Shown here: piece after piece, positions 30,105 to 38,298 of the stretch
Position numbering within the stretch: position 1 is the stretch's first letter
Layout of the letters: every line of letters starts with the position of its first letter
Assembly: GCA_038329895.1 (NCBI GenBank)
Contig: JBBQNM010000012.1
Span: forward strand, 1 to 40,392
Length of the DNA stretch: 40,392 nucleotides
Source of the DNA: Mayfieldus sp038329895
Lineage (GTDB): Bacteria; Actinomycetota; Thermoleophilia; Solirubrobacterales; 70-9
Direction: 5' to 3'
Program-made: the position numbers and the translations under genes
The notes under the pieces: model-generated
Told to the model about the DNA's origin: nothing
Databases searched by the model: none
What the model saw: only the letters and a program-made list of their open reading frames with translations

Positions 30105-30919
30105 CGGCGGCGCGCGCGGCCCGACTCGACCACGCGAACAGCGAGCCCGAAGCTCAGCAGCACCAGCCCAAGGGTCGCCAGACGCAGCATGTCGGTGCCC
30201 GTCGACGGCAGCGAGCTGCTCGACCCAGCTGCGTCGGGCGCCCTTACCGCCGCCGACTCCGAGCCGGCCCCGGTGGGCGCGGCGCTCGACGAACCGCCGG
30301 GCGAGCTGGAGCTCCCCGAGCTCTTCGACCGTCCCCCGCCGGACCCGTTCGAGGTTCCGGACCCACCGGAACCCTTTGAGGAGGTTTTGGCCGCCAGCAC
30401 GCGCACCGAGCCGGTCATGTCCGGGTGGATCGTGCACAAATAGAAGAAGGTGCCGGGTGTTTTGAACGTATGGCTGTAGATCGCGCCCGGGAGCAACAGG
30501 CCGGAGTCGAGCCCGTCGCCGGTGACGTCGTGGCCCTCCTCGGCCTGGCCGAGGTTTGTCCATAGCACCGTGTCGCCGGCCTGGACGGTGATCGGGCCCG
30601 GGTCAAAGAGAAAGTCGACGATCGAGACCGAATGCGAGGCAGAGGCATGGGCTCGCGAGACGGTCACGGCGGCGGACCCGGCGGCGGCCGGTGCCGCTGC
30701 GCCCGAGCCGGGTGGGGCGGCTGGGGGAGGTGGAACGGCCGGGGCAGGCGGGGCGGGAGGTGCCGAACCGGCCGCGTCGGCTGCCGGCGCAGCAGCTGCG
30801 GCAGCGTTGTCTTCGGCCGCCTGGGCGGAGGTCGCGGCCGGTGTCATGAGCGCGGCGGCGAGCACGACCGCCAGCGCCAGCGGGCGCAACCCTCCCGGGC
30901 GTGAATCGCGACGCGCCAT
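30101..30919 (-). CDS. LPxTG cell-wall-anchored cupredoxin
   Basis: A 272-residue exported protein: signal peptide (1-34, ending TSAQA), an Ala/Pro-rich spacer (36-85), and a plastocyanin-like domain (about 92-177) with type 1 copper ligands His130 (EEGHDV), Cys162, His165 and Met168 (YLCTIHPDM). A Ser/Gly-rich wall-spanning stalk and a sorting signal follow: LPSTG (237-241), hydrophobic LRLATLGLVLLSFGLAV, and the basic end GRARRR. It should be linked to peptidoglycan by a sortase and carry electrons or bind copper outside the membrane. ATG 30919 is preferred because a TAGTAT -10 lies seven bases upstream; ATG 30928 is the alternative. Confidence 0.85.
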   Translation of the reverse strand: MARRDSRPGGLRPLALAVVLAAALMTPAATSAQAAEDNAAAAAAPAADAAGSAPPAPPAPAVPPPPAAPPGSGAAAPAAAGSAAVTVSRAHASASHSVSIVDFLFDPGPITVQAGDTVLWTNLGQAEEGHDVTGDGLDSGLLLPGAIYSHTFKTPGTFFYLCTIHPDMTGSVRVLAAKTSSKGSGGSGTSNGSGGGRSKSSGSSSSPGGSSSAAPTGAGSESAAVRAPDAAGSSSSLPSTGTDMLRLATLGLVLLSFGLAVRVVESGRARRR

Positions 30920-30926
30920 CCGCACC

Positions 30927-30932
30927 ATACTA
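30927..30932 (-). promoter_or_regulatory. -10 element for leaderless cupredoxin gene
   Basis: TAGTAT on the minus strand with exactly seven bases to ATG 30919, the spacing of leaderless actinobacterial genes. There is no Shine-Dalgarno sequence. If this is the true promoter, the upstream ATG 30928, which overlaps the element, cannot be used. Confidence 0.45.
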
Positions 30933-30964
30933 CGAGGCGACCGCGCCGAAGGTTCGACTCGCGC

Positions 30965-32593
30965 TCAGCCGAGGCCGCTGAGCCCCGGCGGGGCGTCTGA
31001 GTGAACGCCGGCCCCAACGTGTCGGCGGTGGTTGCGGATCTCGCTCAGCACCCGCTCCAGGCGCGGTTCGCGGGAGAGGTCGACGTGGCTCATCGCCGCG
31101 GCGACAGCCGGATGAACCGAGTTGATCCGCTCGAACATCGCCTGGGCGACCGCGCGATAGGTCGGGTGGCCCTCGCGCCCCGATCGCAGCTCGATCAGGT
31201 GCATTGCCTCGCGAGCGTTGAGGTCGAGGACGTAGCGGATCCGGTAGCCGAGGCAGAGCGCGTAGGTGGCGGCGTCGCGCAGGCCGGCCTCCTCCAGCCG
31301 CTCGAACTCAGTCCGTGAGATCTCCAGCGCCCGCTCGAACTCGTCGCCGAGGCCGGCTTCGCGGACCTCCTCCGGGACCCCGGCCCCGAGGTCGGGGGTG
31401 AGCCGCTGCCACTGACAGGTCAGCATGCGGTGACGCTGGAGGTCGCGGAAGCCCCCGTAGTCGCTGACGATCTCGAAGCGGTAGCGCAGCGCCTCGAAGC
31501 CGCGGCCCGGCCGGTAACGCCTGTTGCCGCGCTCGCCGACCAGGTCCGCGAGCAGCTGCGCCCGCTCCCTTGTGTCGAGGACGTCGAGCCGGGCGCGAAT
31601 CTCGGTCTCGGGCACTTGTGCGGACTCGAACAGACAGGCGGCGAGTAGGTCCTCCTCCGAGCCATCGACGTGGATCAGCTCCACCGACGGGGCGTCGTCG
31701 GGCGCGCGGCGGTCGAGCCCAAGACGCCCGACCCAGCTCTCGGTCGCATCGCGGCGCGCCTGCAGATAGGAGATCCACTCGCCACCGCGGTCGGGGCGTT
31801 CAACCCTGGCCACGAAGCTCGGCATCACCTTCTGAAGCTCGGCCAGGATCATCGAGCCGAACTCGCGGGCCTCCGGGAGCGGCGAGGCCATCAACCGCAG
31901 AAGCAGCTGCTCGTAGGCCTGGCCGGAGGCGAATATCCCCACGTGGCTGACCGTGGCCGCTGGCAGCAGCCCGCGCAGCAGGTCCAGCGCCTTTGCCCGG
32001 ATCGAGCGTCGCCAGGCCGGCTCGGGCTTATCGCCGCGTGGCCAGCGCTCCGCCGCCCAGACCTCGACCGTCTGCAGGGCTTCGGAGTAGATCGAGAACA
32101 GCTCGTCCATCGCGGTCGAGAACTGCGGCCCGAGCTGGCGGTCGGTGTAGTAGCGGTAGCCGCCGCCGGCGTCCTCGGGCATCGGCTGGTCATAGGGGAT
32201 GTAGCGGGTCGACTGCTCCAGATAGGCGGCGAGGCGGCCGCGCTGCAGGACCTTGGTGAGAATGTTGGAGACCCACTCGCAGGCGATGTGCGCCCCGCCG
32301 ACCTGGGCGATCGAGTCGTCGCCGTAGCCCATGAAGACGCGTTCGTAAAGGCCGGCCGCACGCTCGCCCTCCTCGCCGTCGAATGGACGGCCACCCTCCG
32401 GGATGTCCTCGGCGAACTCGTCCAGGAACAGGCGCCTCACCGTCCCCGGATAGCGCGAGTAGCGGGCGAACAGCGCCCCCTTCACCGTCTCGGGAAGGTT
32501 GGTGAGCGCGAACACGGGGCGGTCGAGGTTGGTGAAGTGGGGGGCGAGCAGCGCTTGCTCTTGATCTGTGAATGACTCGACCGGGTATCGCAT
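30965..32593 (-). CDS. thyX: tandem double-domain ThyX-like thymidylate synthase
   Basis: A 542-residue protein, about twice a normal ThyX (220-270). Repeat 1 (about 40-260) has GYGDDSIAQVGGAHIACEWV and the signature-equivalent RGRLAAYLEQSTRY (118-131), in which RHR has become RGR but the dUMP-side EQSTRY is kept. Repeat 2 (about 310-500) has LQRHRMLTCQWQRLTP (385-400), in which RHR is kept but the Ser/Arg half is lost, and the ThyX-like LDLNAREAMHLIELRSGREG. ThyX forms dTMP from dUMP with FAD, NADPH and methylene-THF; its sites are built at subunit interfaces, so the two halves could complement each other. ATG 32593 opens the conserved MRYPVESF. Confidence 0.82.
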   Translation of the reverse strand: MRYPVESFTDQEQALLAPHFTNLDRPVFALTNLPETVKGALFARYSRYPGTVRRLFLDEFAEDIPEGGRPFDGEEGERAAGLYERVFMGYGDDSIAQVGGAHIACEWVSNILTKVLQRGRLAAYLEQSTRYIPYDQPMPEDAGGGYRYYTDRQLGPQFSTAMDELFSIYSEALQTVEVWAAERWPRGDKPEPAWRRSIRAKALDLLRGLLPAATVSHVGIFASGQAYEQLLLRLMASPLPEAREFGSMILAELQKVMPSFVARVERPDRGGEWISYLQARRDATESWVGRLGLDRRAPDDAPSVELIHVDGSEEDLLAACLFESAQVPETEIRARLDVLDTRERAQLLADLVGERGNRRYRPGRGFEALRYRFEIVSDYGGFRDLQRHRMLTCQWQRLTPDLGAGVPEEVREAGLGDEFERALEISRTEFERLEEAGLRDAATYALCLGYRIRYVLDLNAREAMHLIELRSGREGHPTYRAVAQAMFERINSVHPAVAAAMSHVDLSREPRLERVLSEIRNHRRHVGAGVHSDAPPGLSGLG

Positions 32594-32651
32594 CGGGCTG
32601 ATGATCCTATGAATCGAATCGGCGGCGGACAGGGCGCCGATCAACGATCCT

Positions 32652-33008
32652 CTAGCCGGCCGGAGGCGGCGACGCCATCAGCTCGACCTTATGGTCGCCT
32701 GGGGCGATCGCGAAGCCGCGTCTGGCGCCCCACAGCTCCTGGGCCTCCTCGAACTCGAACCCCGAGGTACGCAGCCGCTCCACGGCGGCCTCGAAGTCCT
32801 CGGTGACCACGGCTGAGTGGCCGAGCGGCGGGGCGGTGGCGTCTTCGGTGTGAATCAGGTGGACCTGGGTTCCGTCACGCCCCAACCAGGTGACGTAGGG
32901 GGCAATCGGCTGCGGAGCCTTTGTGGGCTCAAACCCGAGCAGGCCCCAGAACTCGACCATGCGCTGGACCTGGTCCGGAGGAACCTCGAGCGAGACGTGT
33001 TGGAGCAC
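32652..33008 (-). CDS. VOC/glyoxalase-family protein
   Basis: A 118-residue single-repeat vicinal-oxygen-chelate protein. MLQHVSLEVPPDQVQRMVEF, GLLGFEPTKAP, VHLIHTE, GHSAVVTEDFEAAVERL and GDHKVELMA trace the beta-alpha-beta-beta-beta units. Metal-ligand candidates are His4 (QHVSLE), His50 or His53 (VHLIHTE), His64 (LGHSAVV) and Glu109 (KVELM), so metal binding is plausible. Function in the family ranges from glyoxalase to dioxygenase and antibiotic-binding; nothing here decides. GTG 33008. It sits between ThyX and the toxin-antitoxin module. Confidence 0.8.
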   Translation of the reverse strand: MLQHVSLEVPPDQVQRMVEFWGLLGFEPTKAPQPIAPYVTWLGRDGTQVHLIHTEDATAPPLGHSAVVTEDFEAAVERLRTSGFEFEEAQELWGARRGFAIAPGDHKVELMASPPPAG

Positions 33009-33044
33009 GCGCCAAGGATCTCACGGGCTGCGACCTGAACCGAC

Positions 33045-33440
33045 TCAGATCCTGAGCACACGCAGACCCTGAACACCCTCGAGCGCATCGAAGTCGGAAT
33101 CTTGCGTACACACCGCGGCATCGTGCGCGACAGCCGTGGCCGCAATCCATGTGTCCTGGATTGGCGCTCTGGCCGACGATTGCCTGAGGTGGGCGACCAG
33201 GCTCGCGAAGGCCGAGGCCGCTGCGTCATCGATCGGCACCGCCGCGTACAGCTCGCGGACGCGATTCAGCGTCTGGATTCTCGCGGCGCGAGCATCCGTG
33301 TCCTCGGCGAGGTGCACGCCCAATTCGAGCTCCGCGAGGGTGACCACGGAGATCGTCGTCTCACCCGAAGGGAGGGCGCGCATCGACCGCTCCTGCTCCT
33401 CGGCGATGAGCACCGACGTGTCGAGGATCAGGCGAGTCAG
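33045..33440 (-). CDS. PIN-domain toxin (VapC-like), apparent CTG start
   Basis: A 131-residue PIN RNase. From CTG 33440 the first catalytic acid is Asp7 in LILDTSVLIAEE, then Glu37 in VVTLAELELG, Asp96 in IQDTWIAATA and Asp114/Asp116 in TQDSDFD, a complete acid set for Mg-dependent RNA cleavage. The first GTG (33413) would delete Asp7, so an upstream start is needed. CTG 33440 forms CTGA with the antitoxin stop, the analogue of the ATGA overlaps usual in this genome; CTG 33431 is another option. In VapBC systems the toxin cleaves tRNA or rRNA when the antitoxin is degraded. Confidence 0.82.
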   Translation of the reverse strand: MTRLILDTSVLIAEEQERSMRALPSGETTISVVTLAELELGVHLAEDTDARAARIQTLNRVRELYAAVPIDDAAASAFASLVAHLRQSSARAPIQDTWIAATAVAHDAAVCTQDSDFDALEGVQGLRVLRI

Positions 33441-33685
33441 AGCTGGTCCGTGGTGTCGGGGAGGGCGGCTCGCAGTTGGTTGACGAGGGCCGGATCGGCG
33501 AGCGCCCCATCCAACGCACGGTGCGCCTCCTCGCTCGGCACCCAGGTGCGCCGGCGCGGCAGCGGTGACAGCTCGGCTACCGGGCGTCGATCGACTGTCA
33601 CCGTTATCCGCTCGCCGCTCTCCACGCGCCGCAGCACGGCGCTGATGTGGTTACGGAGGTCTCTGACCGACACCTTGTCGTCCAT
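33437..33685 (-). CDS. Phd/YefM-type antitoxin
   Basis: An 82-residue antitoxin. The N-terminal MDDKVSVRDLRNHISAVLRR and VESGERITVTVDRRPVAELS form the Phd/YefM DNA-binding fold; the C-terminal half (TWVPSEEAHRALDGALADPA) should be the disordered toxin-neutralising arm. It is the first gene of a two-gene operon overlapping the PIN toxin by four bases. It likely represses its own promoter through the inverted repeat at 33695-33712, 10 bases before ATG 33685. Confidence 0.88.
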   Translation of the reverse strand: MDDKVSVRDLRNHISAVLRRVESGERITVTVDRRPVAELSPLPRRRTWVPSEEAHRALDGALADPALVNQLRAALPDTTDQL

Positions 33686-33694
33686 GCCACGAGC

Positions 33695-33712
33695 GTAGCA
33701 TATGTGCTACGA
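33695..33712. promoter_or_regulatory. operator palindrome of the toxin-antitoxin operon
   Basis: CGTAGCA-TATG-TGCTACG, perfect seven-base arms. On the minus strand it contains a -10-like TATGCT about 14 bases before the antitoxin ATG, so a bound antitoxin-toxin complex would cover the promoter. Position and symmetry fit typical Phd/VapBC autoregulation. Confidence 0.7.
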
Positions 33713-33786
33713 CCTGATTCAGCCCAGGCAGCGCGGTGCGTACGGCCTTCCTTCGTCAAGTCCGGCAGGAGGCAAGCTCGCCCCCT

Positions 33787-35170
33787 TCAGCAGGACCCCA
33801 GTCGGCGCAGCTTGCGGCGGTAGACCTGCATCGAGGCGTGCTTCCAGTCGCCGTGGGTTTGGTGCTTGAGGCTTGGCACCAGCTCGAGGTGGTACGGCGA
33901 GCTGAGGCTCTCGTTGTGGCCGATCACGTTGCGGATCTTGATCCCGAACCGACAGCGCAGGTACTGGGTGAGGCGCAGCGAGGCGCGTAGCTGCGGTCGG
34001 TTGCCGAGCACGTCGGCGTCCTTGAAGCCGACGTGCTCGATGCCAATTGCTGTGTAGTTGAGGCCGACGGTGTGGCGACAGCGGGTGGCGAGACGCACGA
34101 ACTGGTAGCTGCGCCCGTTCGAGCCGACCCCGAAATGCGAGCAGACGTTGGGCAGCTCATGCAGCTCGGGGTCGGGATGGTCGGGGGCGAAGGTGTTGTA
34201 GAGGGCGTCGATGCTGTCGGTGACCGAGATGTGCTCGACGATCACGTGCGGGTTGATCAGCCGCCACCGAGCCTTGCCGTAATGGCGCTTCGAGTAGCCG
34301 GCCATCTCGCGCCTGCGGTGCGGTGGGAAGGGGATCAGCTTGCGGATGATCGGCGGGCGCGGCACCGACGACGCAGCGGCGCGTCCCGCGGCGCCAGCGG
34401 AGGAGGCGGGCGCGGCGCCGTCCCGGGCCACCTTCACGACCGATCGCGCGTCGCGCTTCGCCGCCCCGGCGGAGATCGATCCGCCGGGCAGCTCAACCAC
34501 GAACGCCTTGGTGCCGGGGAAGGTGTGCTGTTGCCAGTCGATTGCCGTCCCACGCAGGTCCTCGCCGCGGCAGCGCTTCAAGGGAATCCCGGAGAGCTGG
34601 GAGAAGCGACGCTGCAGCGAGGCATCGCCGTGGCAGGGGGCGAGCACCTGGTCCCAGGGCTGGTGAAACCAGATGCTGACCTTCGACTGATGTTGCCCCA
34701 CGAGCTTTCGCACCGCCCGCGACTCGGGCTCTGAGAACGGGTGCGGGCCCGGGTAGTAGCCCGAAGACGCTGCCACCCCGTCGCCAGCGGTAGGAGAAGT
34801 TTCGATTCAGGTCGACGCCGTGGGCGTTGCGGCGGGTGTGGTGGGCGAGGCCGTCGGGGTTGACGGTCTTCACGACCCACAGATCGACGCCCCCGATGCC
34901 CCGGTAGCGGCGCAGGATCTGGCGCGTCACCGCGGCGCCGGCGGCCTCGTCGCCGTGGATCACGGCGACAACCAGCGCCTTGCGGGGGCTGGTGGGATCG
35001 CCGACGCGCACCGCTGTGATCGCCCGCCCCTGCACCGAGTGGCCGAGCACGATCGGGTCGAGGCCACTCGCGCCCGCGGCGTACGGCCCCCGCAGGACGG
35101 TCAGCGTTGCGACCGCAAGGAACGCGACCGCCGCCATCGCCAGTGCCGCCCGGCGCCGGCCGGCGTTCAC
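33787..35170 (-). pseudogene. M14 carboxypeptidase + Amidase_2 fusion, frameshifted
   Basis: From GTG 35170 the first frame gives a signal peptide (about 1-34) and the first half of an M14 zinc carboxypeptidase: VVAVIHGDEAAG (His72, Glu75) and GVDLNRNFSYRWRR (119-131). At a four-C run (34776-34779 on plus) the frame shifts; the second frame continues VAASSGYYPGPHPFSEPES, with zinc ligand His in SIWFHQP and catalytic Glu in AFVVELPGG. After an Ala/Pro linker comes an N-acetylmuramoyl-L-alanine amidase domain (VIVEHISVTDS, GIEHVGF, IGHNESLSSPYH). Removing one G restores a protein of about 460 residues, an exported peptidoglycan hydrolase. It overlaps the nuoN stop (GTGA). Pseudogene or sequencing error. 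Confidence 0.82.
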
Positions 35171-36684
35171 GGCAGAAACTGCGCCAGCGCGGCACCCGCG
35201 TGCTCAGCCCAGGCGACCAGCGGCTGCGGGATGACCCCGAAGAACACCGTCGCCGCCGCCGCCAGCAGCGCCGGGCCGACCAGGTAGGCGCGCCGCCCGG
35301 CGTCGGGGTCGATCGCGTCCGCCTCCGGGGAAGCGCCGGCGATCGCCGGCATCTCCGGTGTCGCCACGACCTCAGTGGCCGGCCGCATCCAGACCGCCGC
35401 CACCACCCGCAGGTAGTAGCCGAGCGAGACCATGGTGCCGATCGCGATCGCCACCGCGAGCCAGGTGTAGTTGCCGTCGACCAGCGCCTCGATCAGGAAC
35501 AGCTTGCCCATGAAGCCCGAGGTCGCCGGAAGCCCGGCCAGCGCCAGCATCGAGATCGTCAGCGGCCAGGCGAGCAGCGGCCGCTCGCGTCCCAGTCCCT
35601 CGACCGAGCGGATGTCGTCGCCGTAGGGGGTCTCGCGCTCGCGGGCGACGATCACCGCGAAGGCGGCCATGTTCATAAGCGTGTAGACGGCGAGGTAGAA
35701 GACCAGCGCGTTGACCCCGGCCTTCGAGGCGACGACCAGGCCGCCCAGCATGTAGCCGGCCTGGGCCACCCCCGAGTAGCCGAGCATTCGCTTCAGCGAC
35801 CGCTGATTGAGGGCGCCGATGTTGCCGATCCCGATCGAGATTGCCGCCAGCACCGCCAGCGCCACGTCCCAGTCGCCGGACTCAGGCGCCAGCGCGACGT
35901 CGAAGAAGCGCACGAAGACGGCGAACGCCGCCGCCTTGGTGGCGACCGCCATGAAGGCGGTGATCGGGGTGGGCGCGCCCTCGTAGACGTCCGGCGTCCA
36001 CTGGTGGAAGGGTGCGATCGAGATCTTGAACGCGAGGCCGGTGGCGGCGAGCGCGATCCCCATCAGCACCAGCGGGTCGCCGAGCACTCCCGCCTTGCCA
36101 ATCCCTTGCGCGATGCCGGTGAAGTCGGTGGACCCCGATCCGCCGTAGATGAATGCGAGCCCATAGAGCAGCGTCGCCGAGCCGAGAGAGCCGATGATCA
36201 GGTACTTGAGCCCCGACTCGAGCGACTTCTCATTCCGCAGATTCGTGGCGCAGAGGACGTAGAGGGGGATCGAGAGGGTCTCGATCGCGACGAAGAAGCT
36301 GATCAGGTTCTGCGCCTCGGCGAGCAGCGACATCCCCAGCACCGAGCCGAGCAGGAGCGTGTGGTACTCGCCGCCGCCGGCCTGCTCGACGGCCGGCTCT
36401 CGGAACGACAGCAGCACCGTGATCGCGGCGGCGAAGATCGCGATCAGCGCCACCGCCACCGCCAGCTCGTCGAGGCGCAGGGCCCCGGCGACCAGGTCCT
36501 TGCGCTCGCCCCATTGCCAGATGAAGAGCCCGGCCGCCGTGGCAAGGGTGGTCAGGGTGAAGAGCGGCACCGCGCTCTTGACGCGATCGAACACGCCGGC
36601 GATCAGCACGACGCAGATGCCAACGGTCAGCGCGATGATCGGCGAGACGCCCGCATAGTCGATAGTTGGCGCGTGGAAGTTCAC
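35167..36684 (-). CDS. nuoN: NADH-quinone oxidoreductase subunit N
   Basis: A 505-residue antiporter-like membrane subunit of complex I, with about 14 helices. Conserved charges are in place: Glu135 in FFVAIETLSIPLYVL, the Lys of SGLKYLIIGSLGSA, Lys in GLAFKISIAPFHQWTPDVYE, and the KAAAFAVFVRF and LAGLPATSGFMGKLFLIEAL helices. It forms one of the four proton channels. GTG 36684 overlaps the NuoM stop by GTGA, and its own stop overlaps the peptidase gene, so translation is coupled on both sides. It ends the nuo cluster in the usual K-L-M-N order. A Glu/Pro/Ala-rich insert lies near residue 430. Confidence 0.95.
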   Translation of the reverse strand: MNFHAPTIDYAGVSPIIALTVGICVVLIAGVFDRVKSAVPLFTLTTLATAAGLFIWQWGERKDLVAGALRLDELAVAVALIAIFAAAITVLLSFREPAVEQAGGGEYHTLLLGSVLGMSLLAEAQNLISFFVAIETLSIPLYVLCATNLRNEKSLESGLKYLIIGSLGSATLLYGLAFIYGGSGSTDFTGIAQGIGKAGVLGDPLVLMGIALAATGLAFKISIAPFHQWTPDVYEGAPTPITAFMAVATKAAAFAVFVRFFDVALAPESGDWDVALAVLAAISIGIGNIGALNQRSLKRMLGYSGVAQAGYMLGGLVVASKAGVNALVFYLAVYTLMNMAAFAVIVARERETPYGDDIRSVEGLGRERPLLAWPLTISMLALAGLPATSGFMGKLFLIEALVDGNYTWLAVAIAIGTMVSLGYYLRVVAAVWMRPATEVVATPEMPAIAGASPEADAIDPDAGRRAYLVGPALLAAAATVFFGVIPQPLVAWAEHAGAALAQFLP

Positions 36685-38249
36685 TTCGCCACCAGGCCGA
36701 GATAGGTCGTCTTGTCGTTGCCGCCGGGGCAGCTATCGGAAAGATTCGTAGCGGGAGCGCTTCCAATCCCGGCGTACGAGATCGGATTGCACGCTGCCGC
36801 CACGGCCGCCTTTGCCGAATCGTCTGTCCGCTTCAGGATCACCTGTGGGTAGAACGCCAACGCCACGATGCACGCGACCAGCGGCGCCAGCACCAGCCCG
36901 TCTCGCAACTTGAGGTCGTGCGACTCGACCCGTTCTGGCTTGCGATTGTGCATCGTGCGCTGGTAGAGGCGCAGCGCGTAGTAGGCCGACATCACGATCC
37001 CGGTGGCGGCCACGAAGGCGAACACGATCTTCGCCTGGAACAGCGCGTTGAGGATGTAGAACTCGCCGATGAAGTTGGCCGAGCCGGGCATCGCCAGGGT
37101 GGCCAGCGCGACGATCAGGAACAGGGTCGCCAGCACCGGCGCTCGCAGCGCGCCCCCTCCCATCTCGCGTAGGTCCTCGGTCCCGGTGCGCTCAGCGAGC
37201 AGTGCGATGATCAGAATGATCGGCGCCACGACCAGGCCGTGGTTGACCATCTGGAGAAGCGCTCCATTGGCCCCGTCGGGGCGCAGCGCGAAGATCCCGG
37301 CGGTAATAAAGCCAAGCTGCGCGACCGAGGAGTAGCCGGCGATCAGCCGCACGTTGGTCTGCGTGAAGGCCATCACCGAGCCATAGAGGATCGAGGCCAG
37401 GGCGATCACCAGCACGGCCTCCTGGAAGTGGATCGTCGCGTCGGGGAACAGCGGCAGCACGATGCGCAGGAAGCCGTAGGCGCCGACCTTGGCAAGCACC
37501 CCGGAGAACACAGCCAAGGCTGGCAGCGGCGCCGCTCGATAGGCGTCGGGCATCCAGCCGTGCAGAAGGAAGGCCGGCATCTTGACCAGAAAGGCGGCGG
37601 CGAAGAAGCAGAAGATCCAGTACTGGCTGCCGCTCGAGAGGACGTGGTGCTGGAGGTCCGTGATCGAGAAGCTGATCGGGCCGCCATCGGCTGCAAGGAT
37701 CGCGGTGGCGATTGCCCCGACCAGCATCAGCAGCGAGCCGACCAGGGTGTAGATGATCATCTTCAGTGTCGCCGCCGACGCACGCACGCCGTCCGCGCGG
37801 TCCTGCCCCCAGACGCCGAACAGGAAGTAGAACGGCACCAGCATCAGGTCGAAGAAGAGGACGAACAGCAGCAGGTCCTGGGCCAAGAACGCGCCCATTG
37901 TCGCCGTCTCTCCGAGCGCCAGCATCAGGAAGTAGGTTCGCGGGCGCTCCGGCTCGCGCAGCGCCGAGAAGGCGATCGCGGGCAGCCAGAGCACCGCGGT
38001 CAGCATCATCAGGAAGACGTTGAGCCCGTCGAGCCCGAGGCTGTAGCGGACTCCGAGGCCCGAGATCCAGGCTACGTCGGTGGTGTCCTGCAGGCCATGG
38101 CCCCCGCTGTCGAAGCCGGCGAGCAGCGCGATCGCCAGCCCCAACGTCACGGCGGCGCCCAGCGTCACCACCCAGCCGGTCCAGCGCCGCGGCGCCAGGA
38201 GGCCGAGGATCCCGAACAAAAGGGGAGTCCAAAGGACGGAATTGATCAC
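36681..38249 (-). CDS. nuoM: NADH-quinone oxidoreductase subunit M
   Basis: A 522-residue antiporter-like membrane subunit of complex I. Recognisable helices: LFFDLMLVPFYFLFGVWGQD, LKMIIYTLVGSLLML, FLVKMPAFLLHGWMPDAYRA, SGVLAKVGAYGFLRIVLPLF and TNVRLIAGYSSVAQLGFIT. Where E. coli NuoM has the essential TM5 Glu144 (in FWEMMLVPMYF, from memory), this protein has Asp134, a conservative change. The channel lysines remain. GTG 38249 has GGAAGG seven bases upstream. Its stop overlaps NuoN's start. A heptamer array separates it from nuoL. Confidence 0.95.
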   Translation of the reverse strand: MINSVLWTPLLFGILGLLAPRRWTGWVVTLGAAVTLGLAIALLAGFDSGGHGLQDTTDVAWISGLGVRYSLGLDGLNVFLMMLTAVLWLPAIAFSALREPERPRTYFLMLALGETATMGAFLAQDLLLFVLFFDLMLVPFYFLFGVWGQDRADGVRASAATLKMIIYTLVGSLLMLVGAIATAILAADGGPISFSITDLQHHVLSSGSQYWIFCFFAAAFLVKMPAFLLHGWMPDAYRAAPLPALAVFSGVLAKVGAYGFLRIVLPLFPDATIHFQEAVLVIALASILYGSVMAFTQTNVRLIAGYSSVAQLGFITAGIFALRPDGANGALLQMVNHGLVVAPIILIIALLAERTGTEDLREMGGGALRAPVLATLFLIVALATLAMPGSANFIGEFYILNALFQAKIVFAFVAATGIVMSAYYALRLYQRTMHNRKPERVESHDLKLRDGLVLAPLVACIVALAFYPQVILKRTDDSAKAAVAAACNPISYAGIGSAPATNLSDSCPGGNDKTTYLGLVAK

Positions 38250-38265
38250 GCCCGGCCCTTCCGCC

Positions 38266-38293
38266 GAGGAACGAGGAACGAGGAACGAGGAAC
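38266..38293. repeat. four-unit heptamer array (GAGGAAC), nuoL-nuoM junction
   Basis: Four exact GAGGAAC units (GTTCCTC on the coding strand), starting five bases after the nuoL stop and ending 16 bases before the nuoM GTG. Together with flanking bases, 31 nucleotides are identical to the array at 40312-40339. The coding-strand unit contains CCUC, similar to the anti-Shine-Dalgarno sequence. Confidence 0.9.
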
Positions 38294-38298
38294 GAATT

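Noticed and set aside
30945..30964. GGTTCGACTC, like the T-loop of a tRNA
   Set aside because: Only 36 to 45 bases of intergenic space exist, and no acceptor, D or anticodon stem can be built around it.
33045..33712. Toxin-antitoxin pair as part of a larger defence island
   Set aside because: The flanking genes are VOC, ThyX and cell-wall/nuo genes; no nuclease, methylase, integrase or other defence gene is seen.
35107..36705. 532-codon plus-strand open frame opposite nuoN
   Set aside because: Arg/Asp/Gln-rich shadow of a clearly coding nuoN on the other strand.
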